This document shows, in pieces, positions 43,216 through 57,649 of a stretch of DNA of 64,000 bases. Numbering within the stretch: the first letter of the stretch is position 1; each line of letters begins with the position of its first letter. The notes beneath the pieces are model-generated. The model ran no database searches, had not been told where the DNA came from, and saw nothing but the letters and a program-made list of their open reading frames with translations. The position numbers were made by a program, and so were the translations under genes. The stretch is from Macrostomum hystrix (lineage: Eukaryota > Platyhelminthes > Macrostomidae): positions 2,114,001 through 2,178,000 of the forward strand of contig CATNEN010000029.1 in the NCBI GenBank assembly GCA_950097015.1, read 5' to 3'.

Positions 43216-43960
43216 AGATGGAGATGTGTTCAGTGACAGAAGCGAGTTAAAATAGAACTGAGAGTCAGCTGGGAATCAGACTGTTAGTCCTGAGGGGCGC
43301 CATCGCTGATGTAGGTCCAAGCCAGCTGTTGTAGTCGACTGGTCGGATAAGTGACAGGGAAATATATTTTAGGAATTTCGGCCAATCTACGGCTGGCATT
43401 CCGACCTGTGAACGAGTACATTGCATTGTCTTGCGTTGGCGAAAACATGGTTCTTCAATTCTTTCGCATCTACTTTAGAGTGAAATATTTTTTAACAGTA
43501 ACTGCCGACAAGAATGCCCATAGCCGTTCTTCGTCTTGTCTAACATCGTTTTCAAATGGCCCTGTACCCTTGATTATACTTCCCCGCAGTCTCTACCCAG
43601 CCGAATCTGCCATTTATGGCTCGGGGCTTCATCCTGCCTACCTGTAGCGAAAGGGTATAAAAATAGTGCAGACTTTCGCGCCAAATTGTAAATTCCCGCC
43701 GAAATGGCTCCGGAATGAAGCGGTTCTTGGCCTTGCCCTGCTGCAGGGCAAGGCGCCATATAAAACTTGACGGCTATTTGAAGACTGGGCCTTGTAAACT
43801 GAAGCGAATTTTGACACTTACAAAACTTGGCAAACTTCCGTGCTGTGTAAGCAGGCCATAGCCAATGGCCTACGTGCATATTCACGCCAAATTTCATTCT
43901 AGACAATGTAATATTTGGCCATTGAAAAAAGTGGCGATGGCTATTGTTACACTACATTAA
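43216..43960. other. Unannotated stretch between arrays
   Basis: Moderately GC-rich with short ORFs on both strands and no recognisable domain. The sequence cttgccctgctgcagggcaag at 43731 is a 10-bp-arm palindrome. Confidence 0.45.
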
Positions 43961-44039
43961 GACAAAAAAGTACTCATTCCCATCTCACTCCCATCTCATT
44001 CCCTCAGTTTAAATCTCAGCTTCCTCACAATCCAAATCT

Positions 44040-44700
44040 CAAATTTCTCTCACTCCGAATCTCATCATACTTTCACTCTGAATCTCACCTTACTCTCACT
44101 CTGAATCTCATCCTACTTTCACTCTGAATCTCATCCTACTCTCACTCTGAATCTCATCCTACTCTCACTCTGAATCTCATCCTACTCTCACCCCGAATCT
44201 CATCCTACTCTCACTCTGAATCTCATCCTACTTTCACTCTGAATCTCATCCTACTCTCACTCTGAATCTCATCCTACTTTCACTCTGAATCTCATCCTAC
44301 TCTCACTCTGAATCTCATCCTACTTTCACTCTGAATCTCACCCTACTCTCACTCTGAATCTCATCCTACTCTCATCCCGAATCTCATCCTACTATCACTC
44401 TGAATCCCATCCTACTCTCACCCCTAATCTCATCCTACTATCACTCTGAATCTCATCCTACTCCCACCCCTAATCTCATCCTACTGTCACTCTGAATCTC
44501 ATCCTACTCTCACTCTGAATCTCATCCTACTCTCACTCTGAATCTCATCCTACTCTCACCCCTAATCTCATCCTACTGTCACTCTGAATCTCATCCTACT
44601 CTCACTCTGAATCTCATCCTACTCTCACCCCTAATCTCACCCTACTCTCACTCTGAATCTCATCCTACTGTCACTCCAAATCTCACCTTCCTATTACTAC
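44040..44700 (+). repeat. 23-bp pyrimidine-rich array, first block
   Basis: About 28 copies of a 23-bp unit containing aatctcatcctactctcact. The same family continues at 45255-47440 after about 550 bases of unrelated sequence. Confidence 0.95.
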
Positions 44701-45254
44701 AAATCTCCAAACCTCTCTTCTCTCGTTCACTATAAAACTAATGGTCTCAAAGCTAACTATAAAGAATATCTAGACAAGTTTATAGATCCAAAATAGAGTT
44801 TGTTGGAGCAGGCTTTGCGTCATTTCTATAAAAGAAAAGTGTTTGGCAATGAAATAATGGTTTCCAGACAAACCCATCGCTTACCTGGAAGAAAATTATG
44901 GATGATTACCTGCGTAGTTGGAGAAATCCAAAATCAAAGACTGGCAGACTGTCTCGCCAGCTGAAGAGAGAGAAGAAAATTTGCTAAACTCTTAATTTTA
45001 GCTGCCTCCGTCTGCAACTGCATTTTTTCTTTGTAGTCTTCGGCAATCACTGAAAATTACCTACCGTGTGAAAATTGCACTTTTCTACAAACAGGTAAAA
45101 AATTTGGCTAGAAAAGACGCAGTCTTCTTAAACTGACCATTTCACTCCCGACTTCACAATCTATAACTTGAGATCTCAACCACTACTCTCTGAAAAAATC
45201 TGAAACTCCTCTACTCCAAATCTCCCTCTCTTTGATGACTCTGATGAAAAGTGA
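44701..45254. other. Unique sequence separating two blocks of the same array
   Basis: No gene seen. The flanks are the same 23-bp family, so this segment probably was inserted into, or has escaped from, one original array. Confidence 0.5.
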
Positions 45255-47440
45255 CTCTCTACTCTCACTCCGAATCTCACCCTACTCTCAACCCGAATCT
45301 CATCCTACTCTCACCTCGAATCTCATCCTACTATCACTCTGAATCTCATCCTACTCTCACTCCGAATCTCACCCTACTCTCACCCCGAATCTCACCCTAC
45401 TCTCACTCCGAATCTCACCCTACTCTCACCCCGAATCTCACCCTACTCTCACTCTGAATCTCATCCTACTCTCACTCTGAATCTCATCCTACTCTCACTC
45501 CGAATCTCACCCTACTCTCACCCCAAATCTCATCCTACTCTCACTCTGAATCTCATCCTACTCTTACCCCTAATCTCACCCTATTCTCCCTCCGAATCTC
45601 ACCCTACTCTCACTCTGAATCTCATCCTACTTTCACTCTGAATCTCATCCTACTATCACTCTGAATCTTATCCTACTCTTACCCCTAATCTCACCCTATT
45701 CTCACTCCGAATCTCACCCTGCTCTCACTCTGAATCTCATCCTACTCTCACTCTGGATATCACCCTACTCTCACTCTGAATCTCATCCTACTCTCACTCT
45801 GAATCTCATCCTACTCTCACTCTGAATCTCATCCTACTCTCACTCTGAATCTCATCCTACTCTCACTCTGAATCTCATCCTACTCTCACTCTGAATCTCA
45901 TCCTACTCTCACTCTGAATCTCATCCTACTCTCACTCTGGATATCACCTTACTCTCACTCTGAATCTCACCCTACTCTCACTCTGAATCTCATCCTACTC
46001 TCACTCTGAATCTTATCCTACTCTTACCCCTAATCTCACCCTATTCTCACTCCGAATCTCACCCTACTCTCACTCTGAATCTCATCCTACTTTCACTCTG
46101 AATCTTATCCTACTCTTACCCCTAATCTCACCCTATTCTCACTCCGAATCTCACCCTGCTCTCACTCTGAATCTTATCCTACTCTTACCCCTAATCTCAC
46201 CCTATTCTCACTCCGAATCTCACCCTACTCTCACTCTGAATCTCATCCTACTTTCACTCTGAATCTTATCCTACTCTTACCCCTAATCTCACCCTATTCT
46301 CCCTCCGAATCTCACCCTACTCTCACTCTGAATCTCATCCTACTTTCACTCTGAATCTCATCCTACTATCACTCTGAATCTTATCCTACTCTTACCCCTA
46401 ATCTCACCCTATTCTCACTCCGAATCTCACCCTGCTCTCACTCTGAATCTCATCCTACTCTCACTCTGGATATCACCCTACTCTCACTCTGAATCTCATC
46501 CTACTCTCACTCTGAATCTCATCCTACTCTCACTCTGAATCTCATCCTACTCTCACTCTGAATCTCATCCTACTCTCACTCTGAATCTCATCCTACTCTC
46601 ACTCTGAATCTCATCCTACTCTCACTCTGAATCTCATCCTACTCTCACTCTGGATATCACCTTACTCTCACTCTGAATCTCACCCTACTCTCACTCTGAA
46701 TCTCATCCTACTCTCACTCTGAATCTTATCCTACTCTTACCCCTAATCTCACCCTATTCTCACTCCGAATCTCACCCTACTCTCACTCTGAATCTCATCC
46801 TACTTTCACTCTGAATCTTATCCTACTCTTACCCCTAATCTCACCCTATTCTCACTCCGAATCTCACCCTGCTCTCACTCTGAATCTCATCCTACTCTCA
46901 CTCTGGATATCACCCTACTCTCACTCTGGATATCACCTTACTCTCACTCTGAATCTCACCCTACTCTCACTCTGAATCTTATCCTTCTCTTACCCCTAAT
47001 CTCACCCTATTCTCACTCCGAATCTCACCCTGCTGTCACTCTGAATCTCATCCTACTCTCACTCTGGATATCACCCTACTCTCACTCTGGATATCACCCT
47101 ACTCTCACTCTGAATCTCACCCTACTCTCACTCTGAATCTCATCCTACTCTCACTCTGGATATCACCCTACTCTCACTCTGAATCTCATCCTACTCTCAC
47201 TCTGAATCTCATCCTACTCTCACTCTGGATATCACCCTACTCTCACTCTGAATCTCATCCTACTCTCACTCTGAATCTCATCCTACTCTCACTCTGAATC
47301 TCATCCTACTCTCACTCTTGATATCACCATTCTCTCACCCCGAATCTCACCCTACTCTCACTCTGAATCTCATCCTACTCTCACTCTGAATCTCATCCTA
47401 CTCTCACTCCGAATCTCACTATCTTCTCAACCCAAATCTC
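45255..47440 (+). repeat. 23-bp pyrimidine-rich array, second block (2.2 kb)
   Basis: About 95 copies of the same unit as 44040-44700. Marker variants (ggatatcacc, ttatcctactcttacccc, ccctattctc) recur in the same order, e.g. 45580-45960 resembles 46290-46680, so blocks of 400-700 bp have been duplicated. Confidence 0.96.
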
Positions 47441-47449
47441 ACTCACTTG

Positions 47450-48000
47450 TCACTCAAAACGTCACTCTTTTCTGGCTGGCTGAATAAATCCGGGTCATTA
47501 AATGAAGGCACTCAAATTTCGACAGCCCTGGCTAGATGAAAAACAATTGTGCTCATTGTATTTTGGCTTCAGCTGGTTCCCAAACGGCCAATCATTTTTT
47601 AGGGTGAGTTCAAGAACAATAGCACGAATTGAATGGAGACTTGTAATAGACTCAACTGAAAATATGGGCGGAAATTTGCGTGATAAGACTCAGATATGAA
47701 GCATCTATCTTATTTTTTGTTAGAATTCTATTCCGAGGCTTAAGGCTAAACACCGCTTCAATAGTGACATTGTGACAAGGACGCAGTCCAGTATTGTTAA
47801 ACCCCTTCTTTTAGGCTGCTGTTGCTGTTTGGTATCTAATTTTAGACACTTAGTGTCCTTCCAATATCATTTCTCTTCCGCAGTGTCTGACTTGTTTGTT
47901 TTCTTGTCAGCGCCAATCGAGCGAGTTCTTACTCGTAGTTTAAAAGTGCAACACCACATTTTAAGTGGTTATTTTTTGCGTGCGAATTTTAATAAATGTG
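47450..48000. other. Unique intergenic sequence
   Basis: No supported gene. An open frame running 47772-48242 extends through the SINE at 48003 and is considered chance. Confidence 0.5.
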
Positions 48001-48002
48001 AA

Positions 48003-48252
48003 GGAGGCATTCTGCCTAATCCGCTGACTCATGAGCACACACTCACACAGGTGTGTACATCTGCCCTGACTTTCTCATCGTCAGGCAGTGTAAGCTTTCA
48101 CTGTACCTTGAAGGTTGGACCTCAAGCGCGTAAATTGCACGACAAGCCCCCAAGCCTTCTCTCCGCGGCTGCGCCCCAAATGAATGTGGCCTCGCCGCGG
48201 AATCGAACTCATGGACCTCGGTGCGAGAGCCAAACGCGTTAGACCGCTCGGG
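48003..48252 (-). mobile_element. SINE-1 copy (tRNA Ser/Leu-type head)
   Basis: The minus strand starts with ccgagcggtctaacgcg (A-box-like) and has gagttcgattccgcgg (B box). The body is shared with the copies at 11212 and 54813 (ctgacgatgagaaagtcagg, cacctgtgtgagtgtgtgct). The distal end is shorter than in the other copies. No clear target duplication was found. Confidence 0.88.
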
Positions 48253-48870
48253 AATTTTTTTGAATGGGGTATAGAAAGAATGACAAGGATACTGAAATAC
48301 TGAAAGAATACTGAAAGGATACTAAAGAAGTTTCAAGAAAGAATTTGATTTTTAAAGAACGAATTGTACGAGTATTTCATTAAGGTGATATTAAGTTTGA
48401 GATCCTAAAAGTAAGGAAAATTTTGCAAAGTGATTTATTGATACGAAAGGCATTTATCTATGTCTATGTCATCATTTAGAGTTTATGTCTAGATAAACTA
48501 GCAATTATTTCAAAGTACTAAATTAGAATATTGCGGTTATCGAATTTTTCCAACTATAATCCTTGGCTCCTTAATTCGAGTTAATAGAAATTCAAATTAG
48601 TCTTTTGTTGGTTTGGCAAGAGCAGATGGCAAGGGTCTCCCAACAGCTTTGCCAAAATACCTAATACTTTATTCGCTAATACAGCCAGACAGGTTCAAAT
48701 AAATAGAATTAATTGTTTGTCCCCTGAAGCGAAAAGCAATCGGGTGATTGTGAATGATTTAGCTCGTACCAATTCTGGCCTGAGAGAAAAGGCGTTTGAG
48801 AAGATGTTTTCATTTTGTTTTAGTGCATCACTCTGAGACAGTCTGTGTAGCGAAAGCAGCTGTGGAATCA
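48253..48870. other. Unique AT-rich intergenic sequence
   Basis: Starts with a local gaaagaatactgaaaggata repeat at about 48270-48330. No gene supported. Confidence 0.5.
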
Positions 48871-48871
48871 A

Positions 48872-49170
48872 GGGGTGACAGGGCTGATAGGAGAGGGTGT
48901 GACAGGGCTGATAGGAGAGGGTGTGACAGCTGATAGGAGAGGGTGTGACAGCTGATAGGAGAGGGTGTGACAGCTGATAGGAGAGGGTGTGACAGCTGAT
49001 AGGAGAGGGTGTGACAGCTGATAGGAGAGGGTGTGACAGCTGATAGGAGAGGGTGTGACAGCTGATAGGAGAGGGTGTGACAGGGCTGATAGGAGAGGGT
49101 GTGACAGCTGATAGGAGAGGGTGTGACAGGGCTGATACGAGAGGGTGTGACAGCTGATAGTAGAGGGTGA
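48872..49170 (+). repeat. 22-bp tandem array
   Basis: About 13 copies of gacagctgataggagagggt plus gt. Three copies have gacagggctga (24 bp). Confidence 0.95.
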
Positions 49171-49351
49171 TACAAAGAAAATATTTTTATGGAAGGTATG
49201 AGATTCTCAGAGTTAGGATCTTGGATGAAGCTAGCAGAACACACGAGTTACAACTCAGTCACTACTAACCATTACAAACTTAAAAGTAGCGCTGTTAGAA
49301 TATTACATTTATAGCTGCTCAAGGCATACGCTTGTACAAGGCTGTGAAAAA

Positions 49352-52085
49352 TGATCAGTGAGAAGGGATCAGTAGAAGGGATCAGTAGAAGGGATCAGTG
49401 CGAAGCAATCAGTAGAAGGGATCAGTGAGAAGGGATCAGTAGAAGGGATCAGTGAGAAGCAATCAGTAAGAAGGGATCAGTGAGAAGCAATCAGTAAGAA
49501 GGGATCAGTGAGAAGGGGTCAGTGAGAAGGGGTCAGTGAGAAGGGATCAGTGAGAAGCAATCAGTAAGAAGGGATCAGTGAGAAGGGATCAGTGAGAAGG
49601 GATCAGTGAGAATGGATCAGTGAGAAGGGATCAGTGAGAAGCAATCAGTGAGAAGGGATCAGTAGAAGGGATCAGTGAGAAGGGATCAGTGAGAAGGGAT
49701 CAGTAGAAGGGATCAGTGAGAAGCAATCAGTGAGAAGGGATCAGTAGAAGGGATCAGTGAGAAGGGATCAGTGAGAAGGGATCAGTGAGAAGGGGTCAGT
49801 GAGAAGGGGTCAGTGAGAAGGGGTCAGTGAGAAGGGGTCAGTGAGAAGCAATCAGTGAGAAGGGATCAGTAGAAGGGATCAGTGAGAAGCAATCAGTGAG
49901 AAGGGATAAGTAAGAAGGGATCAGTGAGAAGGGATCAGTGAGAAGGGATCAGTGAGAAGGGATCAGTGAGAAGGGGTCAGTGAGAATTATTCATTGAGAA
50001 GGGATCAGTGAGAAGGGATCAGTGAGAAGGGGTCAGTGAGAAGGGGTCAGTGAGAAGGGATCAGTGAGAATGGATCAGTGAGAAGGGGTAAGTGAGAAGG
50101 GATCAGTAGAAGGGATCAGTGAGAAGGGATCAGTGAGAAGGGATCAGTGAGAAGGGGTCAGTGAGAAGGGGTCAGTGAGAAGGGGTCAGTGAGAAGGGGT
50201 CAGTGAGAAGGGGTCAGTGAGAAGGGATCAGTGAGAAGGGGTAAGTGAGAAGGGACCAGTAGAAGGGATCAGTGAGAAGCAATCAGTGAGAAGGGATCAG
50301 TAGAAGGGATCAGTGAGAATGGATCAGTGAGAAGGGATCAGTGAGAAGGGATAAGTAAGAATGGATCAGTGAGAAGGGATCAGTGAGAAGGGATCAGTGA
50401 GAAGGGGTCAGTGAGAATTATCCATTGAGAAGGGATCAGTGAGAAGGGATCAGTGAGAAGGGGTCAGTGAGAAGGGGTCAGTGAGAAGGGGTCAGTGAGA
50501 AGGGGTCAGTGAGAAGGGGTCAGTGAGAAGCAATCAGTGAGAAGGGATCAGTAGAAGGGATCAGTGAGAATGGATCAGTGAGAAGGGATCAGTGAGAAGG
50601 GATAAGTAAGAAGGGATCAGTGAGAAGGGATCAGTGAGAAGGGGTCAGTGAGAAGCAATCAGTGAGAAGGGATCAGTAGAAGGGATCAGTGAGAATGGAT
50701 CAGTGAGAAGGGATCAGTGAGAAGGGATAAGTAAGAAGGGATCAGTGAGAAGGGATCAGTGAGAAGGGATCAGTGAGAAGGGATCAGTGAGAAGGGGTCA
50801 GTGAGAATTATTCATTGAGAAGGGATCAGTGAGAAGGGATCAGTGAGAAGGGGTCAGTGAGAAGGGGTCAGTGAGAAGGGATCAGTGAGAATGGATCAGT
50901 GAGAAGGGGTAAGTGAGAAGGGATCAGTAGAAGGGATCAGTGAGAAGGGATCAGTGAGAAGGGATCAGTGAGAAGGGGTCAGTGAGAAGGGGTCAGTGAG
51001 AAGGGGTCAGTGAGAAGGGGTCAGTGAGAAGGGATCAGTGAGAAGGGATCAGTGAGAAGGGGTAAGTGAGAAGGGACCAGTAGAAGGGATCAGTGAGAAG
51101 CAATCAGTGAGAAGGGATCAGTAGAAGGGATCAGTGAGAATGGATCAGTGAGAAGGGATCAGTGAGAAGGGATAAGTAAGAAGGGATCAGTGAGAAGGGA
51201 TCAGTGAGAAGGGATCAGTGAGAAGGGATCAGTGAGAAGGGGTCAGTGAGAATTATTCATTGAGAAGGGATCAGTGAGAAGGGATCAGTGAGAAGGGGTC
51301 AGTGAGAAGGGGTCAGTGAGAAGGGGTCAGTGAGAAGGGGTCAGTGAGAAGGGGTCAGTGAGAAGCAATCAGTGAGAAGGGATCAGTAGAAGGGATCAGT
51401 GAGAATGGATCAGTGAGAAGGGATCAGTGAGAAGGGATAAGTAAGAAGGGATCAGTGAGAAGGGATCAGTGAGAAGGGATCAGTGAGAAGGGATCAGTGA
51501 GAAGGGATCAGTGAGAAGGGGTCAGTGAGAATTATTCATTGAGAAGGGATCAGTGAGAAGGGATCAGTGAGAAGGGGTCAGTGAGAAGGGGTCAGTGAGA
51601 AGGGGTCAGTGAGAAGGGATCAGTGAGAAGGGATCAGTGAGAATGGATCAGTGAGAAGGGGTAAGTGAGAAGGGATCAGTAGAAGGGATCAGTGAGAAGG
51701 GATCAGTGAGAAGGGATCAGTGAGAAGGGATCAGTGAGAAGGGGTCAGTGAGAAGGGATCAGTGAGAAGGGGTCAGTGAGAAGGGATCAGTGAGAAGGGG
51801 TCAGTGAGAAGGGATCAGTGAGAAGGGATCAGTGAGAAGGGATCAGTGAGAAGGGATCAGTGAGAAGGGATCAGTGAGAAGGGGTCAGTGAGAAGGGATC
51901 AGTGAGAAGGGGTCAGTGAGAAGGGATCAGTGAGAAGGGATCAGTGAGAATTATTCATTGAGAAGGGATCAGTGAGAAGGGATAAGTAAGAAGGGATCAG
52001 TGAGAAGGGATCAGTGAGAAGGGATCAGTGAGAAGGGATCAGTGAGAAGGGATCAGTGAGAAGAGATCAGTGAGAAGGTATAAAT
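49352..52085 (+). repeat. 14-bp tandem array with higher-order structure (2.7 kb)
   Basis: About 195 copies of gatcagtgagaagg. Rare marker copies (gaattattcattgag) occur at about 49986, 50416, 50806, 51251, 51531 and 51949, i.e. every 280-445 bases, with the same neighbouring variants (gcaatcagt, ggataagtaag). The array has therefore grown by duplicating blocks of about 400 bp. The + strand is purine-rich. Confidence 0.97.
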
Positions 52086-52089
52086 AACA

Positions 52090-52600
52090 TTGAGTCATTG
52101 AGGGTCAGTGATAATTACGATTCTGTTAGCTCTTTTTCTCATCTCACAAACAGTTTAAAAATACCCGACGGCTATTCGAAGATGGCATGCCCCACTCAAG
52201 CCTAGTTGTGCCACATGGCCCTGACACGGAGGCTGGACTCTAATAGTCAAGGAAATTTGAATCTAATTCGATTTCAAAAGACTCCGCAGTGGCACCAGTA
52301 TTTAGATGGATTTTGCTTCAATGTAGCCGGATCTGTTCTCGTGTCAAACACTCGGTAATTATCTAACAATTCAGAATCTGCGCGCTGGTACATGTGGTAG
52401 CCTTGTAGAGTGTCACGTGTGATGGTAGGGATGCGATTCGGATCGAATTTCGTGTCGATCTTCTCTGGTGTGTTGCAGATTTTGGTGAGGCTTTGTCGCT
52501 GTTGTTTATCGAAACAATACAGCTCTTGATTTGAAAAATAAAACTCGGTGCATAAATCAGTTCACGGATTTAAAGTGTTTTGAGCGATTGCAACTTTTTT
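52090..52600. other. Unique sequence between two arrays
   Basis: No gene or known element recognised on either strand. Confidence 0.5.
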
Positions 52601-52614
52601 ATTGACTGCTTTCA

Positions 52615-53757
52615 GTAATTGCAACTCATTTTCACAGATTGCAACTCATTTTCACATATTGCAACTCATTTTCACAGATTGCAACTCATTTTCACATATT
52701 GCAACTCATTTTCATATATTGCAACTCATTTTCACAGATTGCAACTCATTTTCACATATTGCAACTCATTTTCATATATTGCAACTCATTTTCACAGATT
52801 GCAACTCATTTTCACATATTGCAACTCATTTTCATATATTGCAACTCATTTTCACAGATTGCAACTCATTTTCACATATTGCAACTCATTTTCACAGATT
52901 GCAACTCATTTTTACTGATTGCAACTCATTTTCACAGATTGCAACTCATTTTCACAGATTGCAACTCATTTTCACATATTGCAACTCATTTTCACATATT
53001 GCAACTCATTTTCACATATTGCAACTCATTTTCACATATTGCAACTCATTTTCACATATTGCAACTCAATTTTCATATATTGCAACTCATTTTCACATAT
53101 TGCAACTCATTTTCACAGATTGCAACTCATTTTCACAGATTGCAACTCATTTTCACATATTGCAACTCATTTTCACATATTGCAACTCATTTTCACATAT
53201 TGCAACTCATTTTCACATATTGCAACTCATTTTCACATATTGCAACTCATTTTCACAGATTGCAACTCATTTTTACTGATTGCAACTCATTTTTACTTAT
53301 TGCAACTCATTTTTACTTATTGCAACTCAATTTTACTTATTGCAACTCATTTTTACTGATTGCAACTCATTTTTACCGATTGCAACTCATTTTTACCGAT
53401 TGCAACTCATTTTTAACGATTGCAACTCATTTTTAACGATTGCAACTCATTTTTACCGTTTGCAACTCATTTTTACTTATTGCAACACATTTTTACTTAT
53501 TGCAACTCAATTTTACTTATTGCAACTCATTTTTACTGATTGCAACTCATTTTTACCGATTGCAACTCATTTTTACCGATTGCAACTCATTTTTAACGAT
53601 TGCAACTCATTTTTACCGTTTGCAACTAAGTTTTACCTACTGCAACTCAGTTTTCCGATTGCAACACATTTTTACCGATTGCAACTCAGTTCTACCAATT
53701 GCAACTCATTTTTACCGATTGCAACTCATTTTTATGGCAACATATTGCAACTCAACT
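52615..53757 (+). repeat. 20-bp tandem array (1.1 kb)
   Basis: About 57 copies of gcaactcattttcacatatt in the left two thirds, grading into gcaactcatttttaccgatt on the right. All three + frames are open because the unit contains no in-frame stop combination; this is not coding. Confidence 0.96.
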
Positions 53758-53924
53758 AACTAAAGAGTTAGTTGTTTATATTTTTTGTTATAATGTTCAT
53801 TTAAATACACCTCGTATGTTAAAGCAAGACAAATAAAAAGCAAAGTCCTTTGAAAAAACTCTTTGATGCTTTAGAGCTTGAGCAATTAGAAATGAGGACG
53901 GCAGTTACCACATCGAATGCAGGA

Positions 53925-53930
53925 TTTATT
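53925..53930 (-). terminator. Candidate poly(A) signal of FoxG
   Basis: tttatt on + gives AATAAA on the minus strand, about 265 bases after the FoxG stop codon at 54196. Confidence 0.4.
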
Positions 53931-54195
53931 TACGATAAACAATTTTTTTGACAGTGATTAAACCTGTAATCTCAGCTGAGTTAACTGGTTTCGTACTGGC
54001 ATAGGTGCGAAAAAAAACTAAAAAATGGCTTGGCAACAATGGTAAAATCAAATTAGCGATTCATTTCAGAGGTGCAAAATATAGTTATCTTTTCTGAGCT
54101 GTAAGCCTCAACTTGAAAACGCATCTTCTCGATCGACAAAAACTGAAAAAATAATTACAGAAAAGTAGAAAAGTTTTTTCGTAAATATGACGTTG

Positions 54196-55663
<1,468 letters not shown>

Positions 55664-55720
55664 CTAGCGCCAAATCTGTCCTCGAGCCTGCTTTCATTTA
55701 GAACGAGTGGCCGGCTCAAA

Positions 55721-55730
55721 TTATATAAAT
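55721..55730 (-). promoter_or_regulatory. TATA box of FoxG
   Basis: The minus strand reads gatttatataatttgag, about 90 bases upstream of the ATG. G/C tracts (cccccc, position 55741-55790) lie just upstream and could bind Sp1/KLF-type factors. An mRNA start near 55690 would give a short 5' UTR of about 60 bases. Confidence 0.6.
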
Positions 55731-55849
55731 CGACCGTCTGGGGGGGGTGGGGAAGATTGGGAATCTGCAGCTCCCTCCCCCCCCGCGGTGACAACCTTGA
55801 CCAATCATGGATCAGTGGCACACTCCCTCTCAAAGCCACATTGAAATAA

Positions 55850-56705
55850 TTATTGTCTCATTCTCTCTGTCTGTGTGTGTGTCGATTCGTTTCAGTACCA
55901 CCCACCTCCCTCACCACTCCAAGGTAAAGTTGGCTGGTTTGTATTGCTCATTGTGCTCTGGTCTGAGGCGCAATAGTTAGTTGATTGTAAACATCGCTTC
56001 ATCGGTGTGTAAACACACCACCCACTAGCTAAAGCATGCTGCTGTTAGCTACTCATTGTGCTCATTTTATCATCTTTCTCTCTCTGAGTGTCTCTATGCG
56101 AGTTTCAATTGTTGACACAACTGAACAATTCGCGGGCACACCAGCAGGCTTTTGTTGAATCAACTAGGCCAGCAGAAGGAGGTATTCTTAGAAAGGCATT
56201 TTAACAAGCTTAACAGACAGCACGCAACTTAATTAGCTGACAGGTGGGCTCTGATACCGACTGTCAAAACTGTGTGTGCGGTGCGCAAAGAATCATTTGA
56301 GCTGCGCTAGATTAGGAAAATATTTAGAATAGGCAAGACTAACAAATGGCTCAATTTACCTACTGTCTGACATCAATAGAAACTGATGCACTCGGCGGTG
56401 TAGTGTGGGAAACTGCTAGATAGACGCTTCCAATGCTGACACAATTATAAATATACACACTTATAAGAGGTGCCATCAGTTTGCAGAGCTCAATCTCATC
56501 TCAATCTTATTGCCTGGTCTTATTTGTATTTCTAGAAGCCTCTGTTACACCCGCCCCACCGCCTGTACTCAGCTTTGCCAATTCTCAGCTTTCTCTGTAA
56601 TCTAGCCAACAGAGCTTAAACTGAATTTTCTGCTCTATGAGCTGCTTATTATTGCCTTTTTTCACTGAAACTTTGTTAGGTGTGCGAATTCCGGGAACTT
56701 TGTAC
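55850..56705. other. FoxG upstream region
   Basis: No gene seen. It has CT- and GT-rich patches (55860-55885 ctctctgtctgtgtgtgtgt). As the 5' flank of a developmental regulator it may hold cis-regulatory elements; none can be named from the sequence. Confidence 0.45.
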
Positions 56706-56711
56706 TCGTAA

Positions 56712-57648
56712 GTTGGGAAATTGCTAAGGTGGGGACATTGCTAAGGTGGGGACATTGCTAAGGTGGGGACATTGCTAAGGTGGGGACATTGCTAAGGTGG
56801 GGACATTGCTAAGGTGGGGACATTGCTAAGGTGGGGACAGTGCTAAGGTCGGGACAGTGCTAAGGTGGGGACATTGCTAAGGTGGGGACAGTGCTAAGGT
56901 GGGGACATTGCTAAGGTGAGGACAGTGCTAAGGTGGGGACATTGCTAAGGTGTGGACATTGCTAAGGTGGGGACATTGCTAAGGTGGGGACATTGCTAAG
57001 GTGGGGACATTGCTAAGGTGGGGACATTGCTAAGGTGAGGACAGTGCTAAGGTCGGGACAGTGCTAAGGTGGGGACATTGCTAAGGTGGGGACATTGCTA
57101 AGGTGTGGACATTGCTAAGGTGGGGACATTGCTAAGGTGGGGACATTGCTAAGGTGTGGACATTGCTAAGGTGAGGACATTGCTAAGGTGGGGACATTGC
57201 TAAGGTGAGGACAGTGCTAAGGTGGGGACATTGCTAAGGTGTGGACATTGCTAAGGTGGGGACATTGCTAAGGTGGGGACATTGCTAAGGTGGGGACATT
57301 GCTAAGGTGGGGACATTGCTAAGGTGGGGACATTGCTAAGGTGGGGACATTGCTAAGGTGTGGACATTGCTAAGGTGGGGACATTGCTAAGGTCGGGACA
57401 GTGCTAAGGTGGGGACATTGCTAAGGTGGGGACATTGCTAAGGTGGGGACATTGCTAAGGTGTGGACATTGCTAACGTGGGGACATTGCTAAGGTGGGGA
57501 CATTGCTAAGGTGGGGACATTGCTAAGGTGGGGACATTGCTAAGGTGGGGACATTGCTAAGGTGGGGACATTGCTAAGGTGGGGACATTGCTAAGGTGGG
57601 GACAGTGCTAAGGTGGGGACATTGCTAAGGTGGGGACATTGCTAAGGT
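56712..57648 (+). repeat. 17-bp tandem array
   Basis: About 55 copies of ggtggggacattgctaa with cagtgct, ggtcggg and ggtgtgg variants. Very regular. Confidence 0.97.
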
Positions 57649-57649
57649 G

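Noticed and set aside
47772-48242. 156-codon ORF
   Set aside because: Its C-terminal half is SINE-1 sequence in antisense and the N-terminal half has no recognisable domain.
48200-48252. tRNA gene (Ser/Leu-like) on the minus strand
   Set aside because: A/B-box-like text is present but no full cloverleaf or acceptor stem pairing is evident, and the same head recurs with the same SINE body at three loci.
52602-53763. Frames rich in HFHILQLIFTDCNSFS
   Set aside because: Translation of a 20-bp AT-rich array; all three + frames are open in the same stretch.
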